NCBI RefSeq assembly: GCF_014489515.1
Contig: NZ_CP060782.1
Span: 372,001 to 436,000 of the forward strand
Length of the DNA stretch: 64,000 nucleotides
Reading direction: 5' to 3'
DNA from: Sphingomonas sediminicola
Lineage (GTDB): Bacteria > Pseudomonadota > Alphaproteobacteria > Sphingomonadales > Sphingomonadaceae
In this document: positions 45,706 through 55,423 of the stretch, piece by piece
Position numbering within the stretch: the stretch's first letter is position 1
How the letters are laid out: every line of letters begins with the position of its first letter
Program-made: the position numbers and the translations under genes
The notes under the pieces: generated by a model
Databases searched by the model: none
Seen by the model: only the letters and a program-made list of their open reading frames with translations
Told to the model about the DNA's origin: nothing

Positions 45706-46849
45706 GCATTGCGAGCGCGACGGCGGCCGCGCCGGCTCCGGCGAGGAAGGTCATCGACCCGCCGTCGCGATCCCAGATGAAGCCGGCGGCAAGGCTCGCA
45801 ACCAAAGTGCCGATGCCGCTGACGAAGTAGTAAGCGCCGAAGCTCGTTGCGCGAAGGTGGTCCGGCGCCGCATCCGCAATCATCCGGGCGAAGATGCCCT
45901 GCGTCAGGGCCATGTGCGCTCCCCACAACAGGATGCCGACAACCAGTCCGACGACGCCAATGTCCTGGCCCAGAAGGAGGTTGGCCACGACCAGGACGCT
46001 CATGCCGGCAATCAGGATGTGGCGGGGGCTAAGCCGGTCGCTCAGTGCTCCGGCGGGATAGGCGAGAGCGAGGAAGCCGAGGTTGAAGGCAACCAACGCC
46101 AGCGGCGACAGAGTGGCCGACACGCCGATGTCGAGCGCCCGAAGGATGAGGAAGCTTTCCGAAAACCGGGCAAGCGAGAACAGAAAGGCCACTGCCAGGA
46201 GCCGACGCATTGGCTTGTCGAGATCGCGGAACCCGCTGAACAGCGGCTGCTGCTTGCCGTCCGGAAGGTGAACCGAAGGCTCCTTCACGGCCGCGAGGGC
46301 CAGTAGGAAGGACAATGCGGCGGGGATTGCCGCGATCCAGAAGACCGCGCGGATGTTCTCGAGGAAGAGATACATCAAACCGATCGCGGCGAGTGGTGCG
46401 ATCAGGGCGCCTACCGTGTCCAGCGCCTGTCGCAGGCCGAATGCCCGCCCGCGTATTTCCGGCGGCGTTTCGTCTGCAATGATCGCATCGCGCGGAGCAC
46501 CGCGAATTCCCTTGCCGACGCGATCGGCGAAACGCGCGCCCATGAGCTCGAGTGCACCCTGAGCGATTGGGAAGAGCGGCTTGGACAGGGCGGCCAGACC
46601 GTATCCGAGCAGCACCCAGGGCTTCCGCTTCCGGCTTCGGTCGGAAAGCCGGCCGGACGCGAGCTTGGCGAAACTGGCGGTCGCTTCCGCAACTCCGTCG
46701 ATCGCCCCGAGCGCAACTGCCGGAAGTCCGAGCGTCACCGTGATGAACGCCGGAAGTAGCGCGTGATAGATCTCCGAGCTGAGGTCCATCAGCAGGCTGA
46801 CGAAACCCAAAATCCAGACGTTGCGGGGGAGCTTCGGTTTCGGCTGCAC
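45665..46849 (-). CDS. Major facilitator superfamily transporter
   Basis: A 394-residue, 12-helix exporter or importer. 'GRLSDRSRKRKPWVLLGYGL' is the cytoplasmic loop after helix 2 with its basic motif; a second copy after helix 8 ('GALSDRLSPRHILIAGMSV') gives the twofold MFS layout. The inserted 'GKGIRGAPRDAIIADETPPE' is seen in a subgroup of poorly characterised carriers. Substrate unknown. It diverges from a MarR gene with a dyad between them, so efflux of a ligand sensed by MarR is the natural guess. Confidence 0.82.
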   Translation of the reverse strand: MQPKPKLPRNVWILGFVSLLMDLSSEIYHALLPAFITVTLGLPAVALGAIDGVAEATASFAKLASGRLSDRSRKRKPWVLLGYGLAALSKPLFPIAQGALELMGARFADRVGKGIRGAPRDAIIADETPPEIRGRAFGLRQALDTVGALIAPLAAIGLMYLFLENIRAVFWIAAIPAALSFLLALAAVKEPSVHLPDGKQQPLFSGFRDLDKPMRRLLAVAFLFSLARFSESFLILRALDIGVSATLSPLALVAFNLGFLALAYPAGALSDRLSPRHILIAGMSVLVVANLLLGQDIGVVGLVVGILLWGAHMALTQGIFARMIADAAPDHLRATSFGAYYFVSGIGTLVASLAAGFIWDRDGGSMTFLAGAGAAAVALAMLSLLGESRRDPAR

Positions 46850-46869
46850 GCAGCTTGCTAGCTACAAAC

Positions 46870-46883
46870 TTGCCAAGCGGCAA
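46870..46883. promoter_or_regulatory. Candidate MarR operator (TTGCC-AAGC-GGCAA)
   Basis: A perfect 5+5 dyad in the 54-base gap between the divergent MFS and MarR genes, a usual place for a MarR autorepressor and transporter operator. Confidence 0.45.
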
Positions 46884-46903
46884 ACCGTTGCTACTCTGCA
46901 ATC

Positions 46904-47311
46904 ATGTTGTGGGGCTCTTCACCGGCCGCGGTCGCGGCTCGTTACGTAGCGGTTTCGCAGCTGTTCCTTGCGGACGGGCCTGCTGAACGCGCGGATCGGG
47001 CACGCCGCATTCTCCTGTCCGCAGTGGCTTCGAATGAGCCCGCCACTCTCAACCAGGTGGCGAAGACCGTCGGGCGAGGCGCTCCGGCCGTCAGTCGCTC
47101 GGTCGATGCTCTCGTGCGCGTTGGCCTGGTCGAGCGGGCCGCCGACCCGGACAATCGCCGCAGGCTCGCCATGCGGCTCACGCAGGCTGGACGGGACGTG
47201 CTTCAGCAGCCGTCCGAATCCGGCGCCCTCGCGAGCAAGCTCGAACGGCTCGCGCCGAGCGAAGTTCGGGCGATCGAGCGCGCCGTCGAAATCCTCGAGC
47301 GCGCCAAGTAG
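46904..47311 (+). CDS. MarR-family transcriptional regulator
   Basis: A 135-residue winged-helix protein: dimer helices at both ends, recognition region 'TLNQVAKTVGRGAPAVSRSV', and the wing 'AADPDNRRRLAMRLTQAGRD' typical of MarR. It probably represses the divergent transporter gene until a ligand binds. The start at 46904 begins 'MLWGSSPAAVAARYVAVSQL', with no clear ribosome site. No cysteine suggesting redox sensing is seen. Confidence 0.8.
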   Translation: MLWGSSPAAVAARYVAVSQLFLADGPAERADRARRILLSAVASNEPATLNQVAKTVGRGAPAVSRSVDALVRVGLVERAADPDNRRRLAMRLTQAGRDVLQQPSESGALASKLERLAPSEVRAIERAVEILERAK

Positions 47312-47318
47312 CTAAGGC

Positions 47319-47543
47319 CTAACCTTTCCCGCGGCGGCGTCGGGTCTCCCAGCCCTTCTTGGCTGCCGCGCTGCGGCTGCTCGAGCGGCCAGAGCCGCTG
47401 TTCTTGCCGCCCTTGTCCTGCTTGTTGACCGTTGCCCAGGCCCGGCGCTCGGCTTCTTTCTTGCTTACGCCGCGCTTCTCGTAGCCTTCCTCGATATGCT
47501 CGGCTTTGCGGTCCTGCTTCTCAGTGTACGCACCGCGAGGCAT
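47319..47543 (-). CDS. Small basic Lys/Arg/Ser-rich protein
   Basis: A 74-residue cytoplasmic protein, 'MPRGAYTEKQDRKAEHIEEG', then 'GVSKKEAERRAWATVNKQD' and a low-complexity basic tail ending 'KKGWETRRRRGKG'. Homologs of this type are often labelled plasmid stabilisation protein by automatic annotation, without known function. The ATG at 47543 follows AAGGAGAG, a strong ribosome site. Its C-terminal KKGWETRRRR resembles the KGG repeats of stress-resistance proteins. Confidence 0.65.
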   Translation of the reverse strand: MPRGAYTEKQDRKAEHIEEGYEKRGVSKKEAERRAWATVNKQDKGGKNSGSGRSSSRSAAAKKGWETRRRRGKG

Positions 47544-47667
47544 GATAACTCTCCTTCGCTGACGATTTCGCGCCATAAACGCTTGACGGCGGCGCGCGTT
47601 GCCTCGCTGCGTTGCAACATCCTCGCTCATTCACTATGTCCGCGGCTCACATTTTCCGGGATAAATC

Positions 47668-49484
47668 ATGAAGCTCCGTAACGTGGCGATCATCGCCCAC
47701 GTCGATCACGGCAAGACGACCCTTGTCGACCAGCTCTTCCGCCAGTCCGGCACCTTCCGCGACAACCAGCGTGTCGAGGAGCGGGCGATGGATTCGAACG
47801 ACCTCGAGAAAGAGCGCGGGATCACCATCCTTGCCAAGTGCACTTCGGTGGACTGGCACGGCACGCACATCAATATTGTCGACACTCCCGGCCACGCTGA
47901 CTTCGGCGCCGAGGTCGAGCGCATTCTCAGCATGGTCGACGGCGTTATCCTGCTGGTCGACGCGGCCGAGGGGCCAATGCCTCAGACGAAATTCGTCACG
48001 GGCAAGGCGCTGGCGCTGGGACTCAAGCCGATCGTCGTCGTCAACAAGATCGACCGTCCGGATGCGCGCCCGGCCGAAGTGCTCGACGAAGTGTTCGAGC
48101 TGTTCCTGAACCTCGAAGCCAATGACGAGCAGCTCGACTTCCCGACTCTCTACGCGAGCGGCCGCGCCGGCTACGCGGGCCTTGCCGACGATGTCCGCTC
48201 CGGCGACCTGACGCCGTTGTTCGACACTATTGTCAGCCATGTCCCGCCGCCACGCGTCGACGCGGGCCCGTTCCGCATGCTCGCCACCCTGCTCGACCGC
48301 GATCCCTTCCTCGGTCGCATTCTCACCGGGCGGATCGAGAGCGGCAAATTGACGACTAACATGCCGATCAAGGCGATCGACGTGGACGGCAATGTCGTCG
48401 AGGAAGGCCGCGCGACCAAGGTCTTCGCATTTCGCGGCTTGGAGCGGGTGCCGGTCGAGAGCGCGGAAGCGGGCGAGATTGTCGCCATCGCCGGCCTCAT
48501 CAAGGCCACCGTTTCGAACACCTTTGCCGATCCGGCGGTAAGTGCGCCCTTGAAAGCGCGGCCGATCGATCCGCCCACGCTGGCCATGAGCTTTTCGGTC
48601 AACGACAGCCCATATGCTGGCCGCGACGGTGACAAGGTGCAGAGCCGCGTGATTCGCGATCGCCTGGAGCGAGAAGCGGAGGGCAATGTCGCCATCCGAG
48701 TCACGACCGCGCGCGACAACGACAGCTTCGAGGTCGCCGGCCGAGGCGAGCTTCAGCTTGGCGTGCTCATCGAGACTCTTCGCCGCGAAGGATTCGAGCT
48801 GTCGATCAGCCGCCCTCGCGTTCTGTTCCGCGACGGCCCGAACGGTCTCGAGGAACCCTACGAGACGGTCGTGGTCGACGTGGACGACGAATTCTCGGGC
48901 ACGGTCATCGACAAGATGGCGATGCGCAAGGCGGAGATGACCGACATGCGCCCGTCGGGCGGGGCAAGACGCGCCTGATCTTCAGCGCGCCGTCACGCGG
49001 CCTGATCGGCTATCACGGCGAATTCCTGTCGGATACGCGCGGTACCGGCATCATGAACCGGTTGTTCGAGAGATACGGCCCTCACAAGGGTCCGATCAGC
49101 GGCCGCCAGAACGGCGTCCTCATCTCGATGGAGCAGGGCAAGGCCGTCGCCTACGCGCTCAACGCTCTCGAAGAGCGCGGCATCCTGTTCATCTCGCCGG
49201 GCGACGACCTCTACGAAGGCATGGTCATCGGCGAGAATGCGAAGATCCACGATCTCGAGGTCAATCCGCTCAAGTCGAAGCAGCTCACCAACTTCCGCGC
49301 TTCCGGGCCTAAGGACGAGGGCATCCGCCTGACCCCGCCCCGCCGGATGACGCTGGAGCAGGCGATCGCCTACATCCAGGACGATGAGCTGGTGGAGGTC
49401 ACGCCTAAGGTCGTGCGCATCCGCAAGCGCTTCCTCGATCCGCACGAGCGCAAGCGCCAGTCGCGGAAGATGGAAGCCGCCTAG
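47668..49484 (+). CDS. typA: GTPase BipA/TypA, apparent frameshift near 48961-48964
   Basis: A ribosome-associated translational GTPase of 605 residues after repair. G1 '[14 protein letters not shown]', G2 '[14 protein letters not shown]', G3 '[11 protein letters not shown]', G4 '[10 protein letters not shown]'. In the C-terminal half the frame breaks at GGGG; one added base gives '[20 protein letters not shown]' and '[15 protein letters not shown]', ending '[17 protein letters not shown]', typical BipA. It helps ribosome assembly and stress adaptation. Its 3' end overlaps the quinone oxidoreductase by 4 bases, in convergent orientation. Confidence 0.93.
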
Positions 49485-50509
49485 GCGGCAGCCGGAAGGT
49501 CGGGGCAAAGCACGACTTTGCCCTCTAGACCGCCTGCCTCAAGACGGCGATGCATGTCGGCGACCTTGTCGAACGAGATCCGTTCCGCGACGCGCGGCCT
49601 GATCTCGCCGGATTCCAGCAGGCGGAACAGATGTTCGAGGTCTTCCCGGAACCATTCGGGATGGCGCACGCGCATTGCGTTGATCGAATAGAAGCGTGCT
49701 CGCTTTCCGCCGGGAAGGAATCTCCAAAGGTACAGGCGGGCAATGCCCGACAGGATCGAAAACATTCCCTGCTTGGCCTGCACGCCCGCGGAATAGCCGA
49801 TCGCGATGAGCAGGCCGCCTGGCTTCAGCGCAGCGAACGAGCGACGATAACCGTCCTCGCCGATCCCGTCGCAAACGACATCGAAGCCGCCGGGAAGGAC
49901 TCGCGTGAAGTCTTCCTTGTCGTAGTCGACCGGTGTCGCGCCAAGCTCGCGGATCAGTGCGGCATGCTTGCCAAAGGCCCCGCCCCACATTTCGACGCCG
50001 GCAAGCCTTCCAAGCACGAGAGCGGCCTGACCGACCGCGCCGCCAGCGCCATGGACAAGGACACGATCGCCTTTCTTCACTTTGGCTGAGCGATGGAGGA
50101 GTTGGTACGCAGTCATCCAGCTGAGGATGAGTGTGGCAGCCTCCGCCGGGTCGACACCAAGTGGCACCCGGGTGAGGTTCTTCGCTTTCAGTAAGCGATA
50201 AGTCGCGTTGGAGCCGACCACCGTCATGTCGGCGACACGGTCGCCGAACGCAAAGCCGGTCACCCCTTCGCCGACCTGATCGACATCGCCGACGACGTCA
50301 TAGCCCATGACGAAGGGCGGCTTCAGGCCGGCGGTCTGCGGGTAGAGGTGCTTTCGGATCAGCACTTCGGTGTAGTTCAGGCTCGAAGCGAGTACGCGGA
50401 TTCTGACTTCGCCGCGGCCGGCCGCCGGTGTTTCGATTTCAGCGGTGCGCAGGTTCTCCGGTCCGCCATAGCGGCTGAGCTGGACAACTTTATTGGTCGG
50501 CCCGGTCAT
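49481..50509 (-). CDS. NADPH:quinone oxidoreductase-like medium-chain reductase
   Basis: A 342-residue zinc-free MDR protein with N-terminal GroES-like fold ('FVMGYDVVGDVDQVGEGVTG') and a Rossmann core ('VLVHGAGGAVGQAALVLGRL'). No zinc-binding Cys set is seen, so it is of the quinone-reductase type, reducing quinones or enones with NADPH. Neighbours give no hint of a substrate. The start 'MTGPTNKVVQLSRYGGPENL' is usual. Confidence 0.85.
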   Translation of the reverse strand: MTGPTNKVVQLSRYGGPENLRTAEIETPAAGRGEVRIRVLASSLNYTEVLIRKHLYPQTAGLKPPFVMGYDVVGDVDQVGEGVTGFAFGDRVADMTVVGSNATYRLLKAKNLTRVPLGVDPAEAATLILSWMTAYQLLHRSAKVKKGDRVLVHGAGGAVGQAALVLGRLAGVEMWGGAFGKHAALIRELGATPVDYDKEDFTRVLPGGFDVVCDGIGEDGYRRSFAALKPGGLLIAIGYSAGVQAKQGMFSILSGIARLYLWRFLPGGKRARFYSINAMRVRHPEWFREDLEHLFRLLESGEIRPRVAERISFDKVADMHRRLEAGGLEGKVVLCPDLPAAA

Positions 50510-50568
50510 AGAGCCTGCCCCGCAAGATGTTTCGGCGCGCCGTCAGCTGCGCGTGCGCCAATATACTC

Positions 50569-53006
50569 TTATCTCAGCCGTTCCGCGATCCTTCCGAGGG
50601 CCTGGCGCAGCGCCGAGGCGCGCGTTGCCGTAGCCGGATCGCTGCTCGACGTGGGTACGCCTGAAGCCAGCCCGCCGATCCGCGAGGCGAGCTGCGCGTC
50701 GGACCTCTTATGGCCGATCTCCGTGGCAGCCTGCGTGAGTGCCTGCCTGAGCATGGCGATTTGCTCGGGGGGAAGCGCCTTCGCTCGCTCGAGCTGATCG
50801 AGATAGGCGAGGGCGATTACGGGATGGTCGGGCCAGGTCACGGGGAACTGCTGCTGCGGGTTGAACCGTCCGCCGTAATTGGCGAGCGCGGCCGCGGCGA
50901 TTTCGTTCTGCGTCAGTTGTGCACTTGGGGTGAGCGCAAGCACATCGAGCCCGCGCGCGATCTCCGTTCCGTAGATGCGGCCGTTGTACCAATAGGCCGA
51001 CCAGTAGCCGCCAAGGACGTTATGCTCCTTGTCGATCGGGCCGCGGTCGAAATAGGCGATCTCGACCGGTTTCGTGGAGTCCGTGAAGTCGATGATCGAG
51101 ATGCCGCCCTGGTACCAGGCCTGCACGAAGATATCGCGGCCCGGGACGGGGATGATCGACCCGTTGTGCGCGACGCAATTCTCCTGTTCCGTCTGCGCGG
51201 CTGGCAGCTTGTAGTGACTGCGAAACCGAAGCTTGCCGTCGACGATGTCGTACACCGCGTCCGCGCCCCAGTTGCGCGGATCCTGAACCCGGCATCGAGC
51301 CCGCGACCCGCCGCCCCATTCGTCGGTGAACAGGACCTTGGTCCCGTCATTGTTGAACGTCGCCGAGTGCCAGTAGGCGAAGCCGGGGTCGAACACGGCG
51401 TCGATGCGCTTGGGTTTGCGCGGATTCGAGATGTCGAAGATGATCCCGTTGCCGGAGCACGCGCCGGCCGCCAGCTTGCGCGCTGGGAAGACGGTGATGT
51501 CATGGCACTGGTCTGTGCGGGCTGTTGAATGCTCGGGGTCCTCGTGGTCGTCGCCGCGGTAGAGGCCAGCGAGATTGCCGGTGGCGGGATCGGCGAAGAC
51601 GGCCGGGCTGTCGATGATCCGCGCGCGGGACGGGTTCGAGACAGGGATCTCGACTACGTCGATGCGGAATAACGCGGTGCGGGGATCGCCCGCGACCTCG
51701 CCCACGCAGCCCTGGAGTTCCTTCTCGTCCCGGACGACCGACGTGCCGGAAACGTAGACGATGATGGAGCCGTCCTTGTCAGGGCCGGACACGACCGAAT
51801 GCGTATGGGAGCCACGGCACGTCTGAACCAGTCCGACCTGAACGGGCAGCGCCGGATTGCTGATGTCGAAAATGCGGAGGCCGCGGAAGCGCTCGGCGCT
51901 CACGTCATCGATGACGCCCTGGCGCCCGCAATCGACGCGGCCGCGTCGCTGTTCGACCGACATGATCATCAGATTTCCGACGATCGAAAGGTCACCCTGG
52001 CCGCCGGGGCAGATGGTCGAGCTGACCAGCTGCGGCGCGCCGGCGGTGTCGATCCGGTAGATGTTGAAACCATGGTAGTTGCCGACGGCCAGTAGGTTCC
52101 CTGAAAAGGCCATGTCGGTGTTGGCGAAGCTGAGCAGCGGGAAGCGCTCGTCCTTTTCGTCCGCCGGTTTGTCGGCATTCGCCTTAGCGTTCTTGTCCTT
52201 CGGCTTCTCGGGCGGGAGGCCCGCAGGATTGGCGGGATCGAGGAATCCGGTCGGCTTGGGCAGCGACGCGACGAGCCGGAGGTTGCTGATTGCCTGGCCT
52301 GCATTTGCAAAACCGGGCTTGAGGCTCGATCGGGGTCTTCGGCCAACGCTGGGACCAGCGCGCTCATGCGCTTGATCTCGGCCTTCTGGTCGTTGATCAC
52401 CTCGTTCACGAACTCGAACAGGACAGGGTCGTAGGCCGAGCCCGCACGGTCGAGCAGCTTGTTTGCCATCGTGACCGCGCCCTCGTGGTGGGCGATCATC
52501 CGTTCGAGGAACATCCGGTCGAACGCGAGCCCTTTCGCACCCGCCAAGGCCGCCATCTGCTCGGGTGTGGCCATTCCCGGTACGCCGTGGTCGGTCATGC
52601 CGGATGCGGCGTGCATCATGTGCATCGCATGAGCATCGGGTCCCGACTGGCCGCGCTCGCGGAGCCAGGTTTTCATGAAAGTCATCTCGTCTGCCTGCGA
52701 CGCGTCGATGCGGCGCGCGACGGCGATGACTTCCGGCCGATTGGTCCGATCCTTCACCAACGCCGCCATGTCGATGGCCTGCTGGTGATGGGTGATCATC
52801 TCCTGCATGAAGCGGACGTCGTCTGGCGAGAAGCGCGTGTCGGCGATGCGGATCGCATCCTGGGGATTGATCGGCCTAGTCGGCTGTCCAGGTGCTCCGG
52901 GCTGAAGGATGGGCGCGTTCTGCGCCAGGGCGGCCCCGGCAAGGACGGTGCCACAAAGCAGGAACGAGCGCGCAAAGGCGAACACGGACGGCCGACGCAA
53001 GATCAT
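50569..53006 (-). CDS. Secreted DUF305 protein fused to LVIVD-type beta-propeller, apparent frameshift near 52332-52335
   Basis: A signal peptide (residues 1-28) leads to a DUF305 four-helix domain with 'MQEMITHHQQAIDMAALV' and 'ERMIAHHEGAVTMANKLL' (His-rich, probably metal-binding). A CCCC run then breaks the frame; one added base gives 'RSSLKPGFANAGQAISNLRL' and a long domain of about 500 residues with LVIVD-type repeats ('NLLAVGNYHGFNIYRID', 'RGLRIFDISNPALPVQVGL', 'NGIIFDISNPRKPKRIDAV', 'GGISIIDFTDSTKPVEIAYF'), which fits a beta-propeller. Repaired length is about 812 residues. The role may be periplasmic metal or copper handling, judging from DUF305 alone. Confidence 0.78.
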
Positions 53007-53120
53007 GGATGCCCCTCAATTACTCATTGAGGTGGCGTAACACGGCAAATCAACATTGGGGAGCAGAGTCGGAGGAGCTGGGGAGGCACGACGCCGCCCC
53101 GGCACACAGCCGTCTAGCGA

Positions 53121-53300
53121 CTATCTCAATTTCGAGATCTTGAGCTTGTCGGTTCGCGCGCGGTCCTTGATCGATTCCTCGCTGCGCGTAAGTGCCTTGG
53201 CGATCGCCTTCAGCGACATCCCCTTGCCCGCCAGTTGGTGTAGCTTCTGGATTTCGTCCTGCCGCCAGGGCTGGCGGTGCCGTTCAAATCGTTCAGCCAT
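53121..53300 (-). CDS. Small helical protein with HTH-like region
   Basis: A 59-residue cytoplasmic protein, 'MAERFERHRQPWRQDEIQKL' then 'AGKGMSLKAIAKALTRSEES', which looks like a SANT/Myb or helix-turn-helix of a single-domain DNA-binding protein. The short 'DKLKISKL' end is basic. Its ATG overlaps the TGA of the EVE gene. Target unknown. Confidence 0.55.
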   Translation of the reverse strand: MAERFERHRQPWRQDEIQKLHQLAGKGMSLKAIAKALTRSEESIKDRARTDKLKISKLR

Positions 53301-53695
53301 CAGCCTGCCATTCCCAGTACGGTTTTCCATTCGTCGTCGCGGACGGGCGCGACCGACAGGCGAGACTGGCGGATCAGTTCCATCTTGGCGAGCTTCGGCT
53401 CCGCCTTGATGGCCTTGAGGGTCACGGGACCGATCGCCTTCACCGGCTCGACCCGGACCGAGACCCAGTCGGTGTCCTTGGGGTCGGGCTGAGCCTCTCG
53501 CGTAATCCGCATGATCCCAACGACCGCCTTGTCGGTCATGCTCGCATAGAAGAAGGCTTCATCGCCTTTCTTCATCGCCTTGAGATGCAGGCGCGCGGCG
53601 TTGTTGCGCACGCCGTCCCACTCCGTGCCCCCGTCGCGGACGAGATCGTCCCAGCTGTAGCTCGAAGGTTCGGATTTCATCAGCCAGTACGCCAT
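53300..53695 (-). CDS. EVE-domain protein
   Basis: A 131-residue PUA/ASCH-like EVE protein: 'YWLMKSEPSSYSWDDLVRDG', 'EWDGVRNNAARLHLKAMKKG', 'EAFFYASMTDKAVVGIMRIT'. The aromatic pocket residues are typical of a fold that in other proteins reads modified bases in RNA or DNA. Length matches stand-alone members. It is translated together with the small HTH-like gene. No restriction or modification genes are near. Confidence 0.85.
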   Translation of the reverse strand: MAYWLMKSEPSSYSWDDLVRDGGTEWDGVRNNAARLHLKAMKKGDEAFFYASMTDKAVVGIMRITREAQPDPKDTDWVSVRVEPVKAIGPVTLKAIKAEPKLAKMELIRQSRLSVAPVRDDEWKTVLGMAG

Positions 53696-53880
53696 ATCCG
53701 AACCAACTATCGCGCCACTCGGCTTCGCGAAAGCGGCAGTTTCGAACCGGCGAGTCGAGCCGATCCATCGGCGAGTTGAGAATTAACCGTAATGTTCCGC
53801 AGGTTAACCCGCTTGCGGCTCGACTCGCCGTCCCTAGGGTTGGGTTAAACGAATGACGCCCCTATCTGGCCGTTAACGAT

Positions 53881-54723
53881 TTGAAGCGGGTGAGCCAGCG
53901 CGAATTGAGCGCGGCTCCGGGCAAGACGGACGACCAACTCCGCAGGATTGATCAGGCGCAGAATGAGCGCCCGGTAGCGGTCGACCGCCAGTACAAAGAG
54001 AAAGATTTGAAGAGGTTCTTGGTGGGCCGCGGCTTGACCGCGGTTGCGGGGCTATTCCTTGTAGCAGCGTCCAATTCGGCCACGGCAGCTCCGCTGTCGG
54101 CGGGAACGATCGACGCAGCTGCAAAGCCGCTGGGCGCCGTGACGCAGGTCGTGCGGTCTGCGGCGAGCAGCCTGAGCACTGCGACCACGGCGGTCGTCTC
54201 GACGGTTTCGGGCGGGGTCATCCAGGCTCGTCCGGCGACGGCGGTCACGATGAGCCTCGCGCCATCGATCAATCGCGAAGCTGCCTGGCTCTATCAGAAC
54301 GGCTGGCCGCTCTATGCGCTGGTCGACCGCTACAGCACCGGCGCACCGCTAGACGAAGAGGCGACCTGCCTTGCCACGGCGGTCTATTTCGAGGCGCGCG
54401 GTGAATCGGTCGAGGGACAGCTGGCAGTCGCGCGCGTGGTGATGAATCGCGCAGCGTCCGGCCGTTACCCTTCCAGCTGGTGCGCTACCGTCAAGCAGCC
54501 GTGGCAGTTCTCGTTCGTCCGCAACGGTCAGTTCCCGTATGTCGACTCCGACTGCGACGCCTGGCGGAAGGCCCAGGGGATCGCACGCCTTGCCATGAGC
54601 AACGCTGTGCCCAGCGTGTCGAACGACGTGCTCTGGTATCACGCGAATTATGTCGCCCCATCGTGGGGACGCCGGTTGACCCGGGTCAGCCAGATCGGCG
54701 CACACATCTTCTATCGCGCTTAA
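53881..54723 (+). CDS. SleB-type cell-wall hydrolase
   Basis: A 280-residue exported protein with a C-terminal SleB (Hydrolase_2) domain: 'CLATAVYFEARGESVEGQLA' with the conserved Glu, 'VVMNRAASGRYPSSWCATVK' and 'YHANYVAPSWGRRLTRVSQI' with the conserved final part. It is a lytic-type or N-acetylmuramoyl hydrolase for peptidoglycan. The TTG at 53881 gives 42 residues before a signal-peptide-like stretch; a TTG at 54007 ('LKRFLVGRGLTAVAGLFLVA') is an alternative start. A strong terminator follows. Confidence 0.8.
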   Translation: MKRVSQRELSAAPGKTDDQLRRIDQAQNERPVAVDRQYKEKDLKRFLVGRGLTAVAGLFLVAASNSATAAPLSAGTIDAAAKPLGAVTQVVRSAASSLSTATTAVVSTVSGGVIQARPATAVTMSLAPSINREAAWLYQNGWPLYALVDRYSTGAPLDEEATCLATAVYFEARGESVEGQLAVARVVMNRAASGRYPSSWCATVKQPWQFSFVRNGQFPYVDSDCDAWRKAQGIARLAMSNAVPSVSNDVLWYHANYVAPSWGRRLTRVSQIGAHIFYRA

Positions 54724-54748
54724 TTTCATCGAGTTTTTAAGAGGGGAG

Positions 54749-54782
54749 GGCCGGGACGCAGAGCGCGTTCCGGCCTTTTCTT
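54749..54782 (+). terminator. Terminator after the SleB-type gene
   Basis: An 11-bp stem (54749-54759 with 54765-54775, one G:T pair) with a 5-base loop and a TTTTCTTTC tail, 25 bases after the stop. Confidence 0.85.
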
Positions 54783-54904
54783 TCATCTGGGCGGGCCACC
54801 GAGTCGGTTCGTCGTAAACTTCGTTCAACGGGGATTCGCAGCGGGCGATTTTCGGTCGAGCATCCGATCCAGTGACTTTCTCCATGGGGATGGGGAGGAA
54901 TTCG

Positions 54905-55408
54905 GTGCTCAAGATCTTAATTGTTGAGGACGACTCTCAGCTCGCAACGACGCTGAAGTATCTGGTGGAGGACAATCCCCGATATAAAGTCGTCGCGATC
55001 GCGGACGATGCCGACAATGCTGTCGCTGCAGCTGAGCATTTCGAACCGGATCTCGCTCTCGTCGATCTGCACCTCGCGCGCGGCAGCACCGGTTTCTCGG
55101 CGGCGGTCCGGCTCGGCGACTTCGACGTGCCGTGCCTTTTCGTCAGCGGCAAGGCGCCCAACTTTCCGATGCCCGACCTTGCGCTCGGGTGCCTGATGAA
55201 GCCGTTCACCGCCGAAGAAGTGCATCGGGCCCTGAACCTGGCGGAAGACAAGCTTCGCGGCCGCGAGACCGTCCGGCCTCGCATTCCCCAGAATTTGAAG
55301 ATTTACGAGACTCCCGCTGCTTCGGACGTCCCGGAGGCGGGCTTCATTCCCTCGCGTCGTTCACTTCGCACACGCTTTGAGCACTGGATCGCCGGTCAGC
55401 ACCACTAG
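54905..55408 (+). CDS. Single-domain response regulator with a long tail
   Basis: A 167-residue protein starting at a GTG with GGGGAGG in front. The receiver (1-118) has acidic E8-D10 ('ILIVEDDSQLATTLKYLVED'), phosphoacceptor D54 in 'LALVDLHLARGSTG', a Ser in 'CLFVSGKAP' and Lys in 'GCLMKPFTAEEV'. The tail of about 45 residues has no DNA-binding domain. It may signal by phosphorylation alone, like CheY or Sphingomonas general-stress-type regulators, but no kinase is adjacent. An ATG at 54887 is also in frame. Confidence 0.8.
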   Translation: MLKILIVEDDSQLATTLKYLVEDNPRYKVVAIADDADNAVAAAEHFEPDLALVDLHLARGSTGFSAAVRLGDFDVPCLFVSGKAPNFPMPDLALGCLMKPFTAEEVHRALNLAEDKLRGRETVRPRIPQNLKIYETPAASDVPEAGFIPSRRSLRTRFEHWIAGQHH

Positions 55409-55423
55409 GTGCACCGGCAGGGG

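Noticed and set aside
53780-53880. CtrA-type sites from several TTAAC words before the SleB gene
   Set aside because: None has the TTAA-N7-TTAA spacing, so the words were not called as binding sites.
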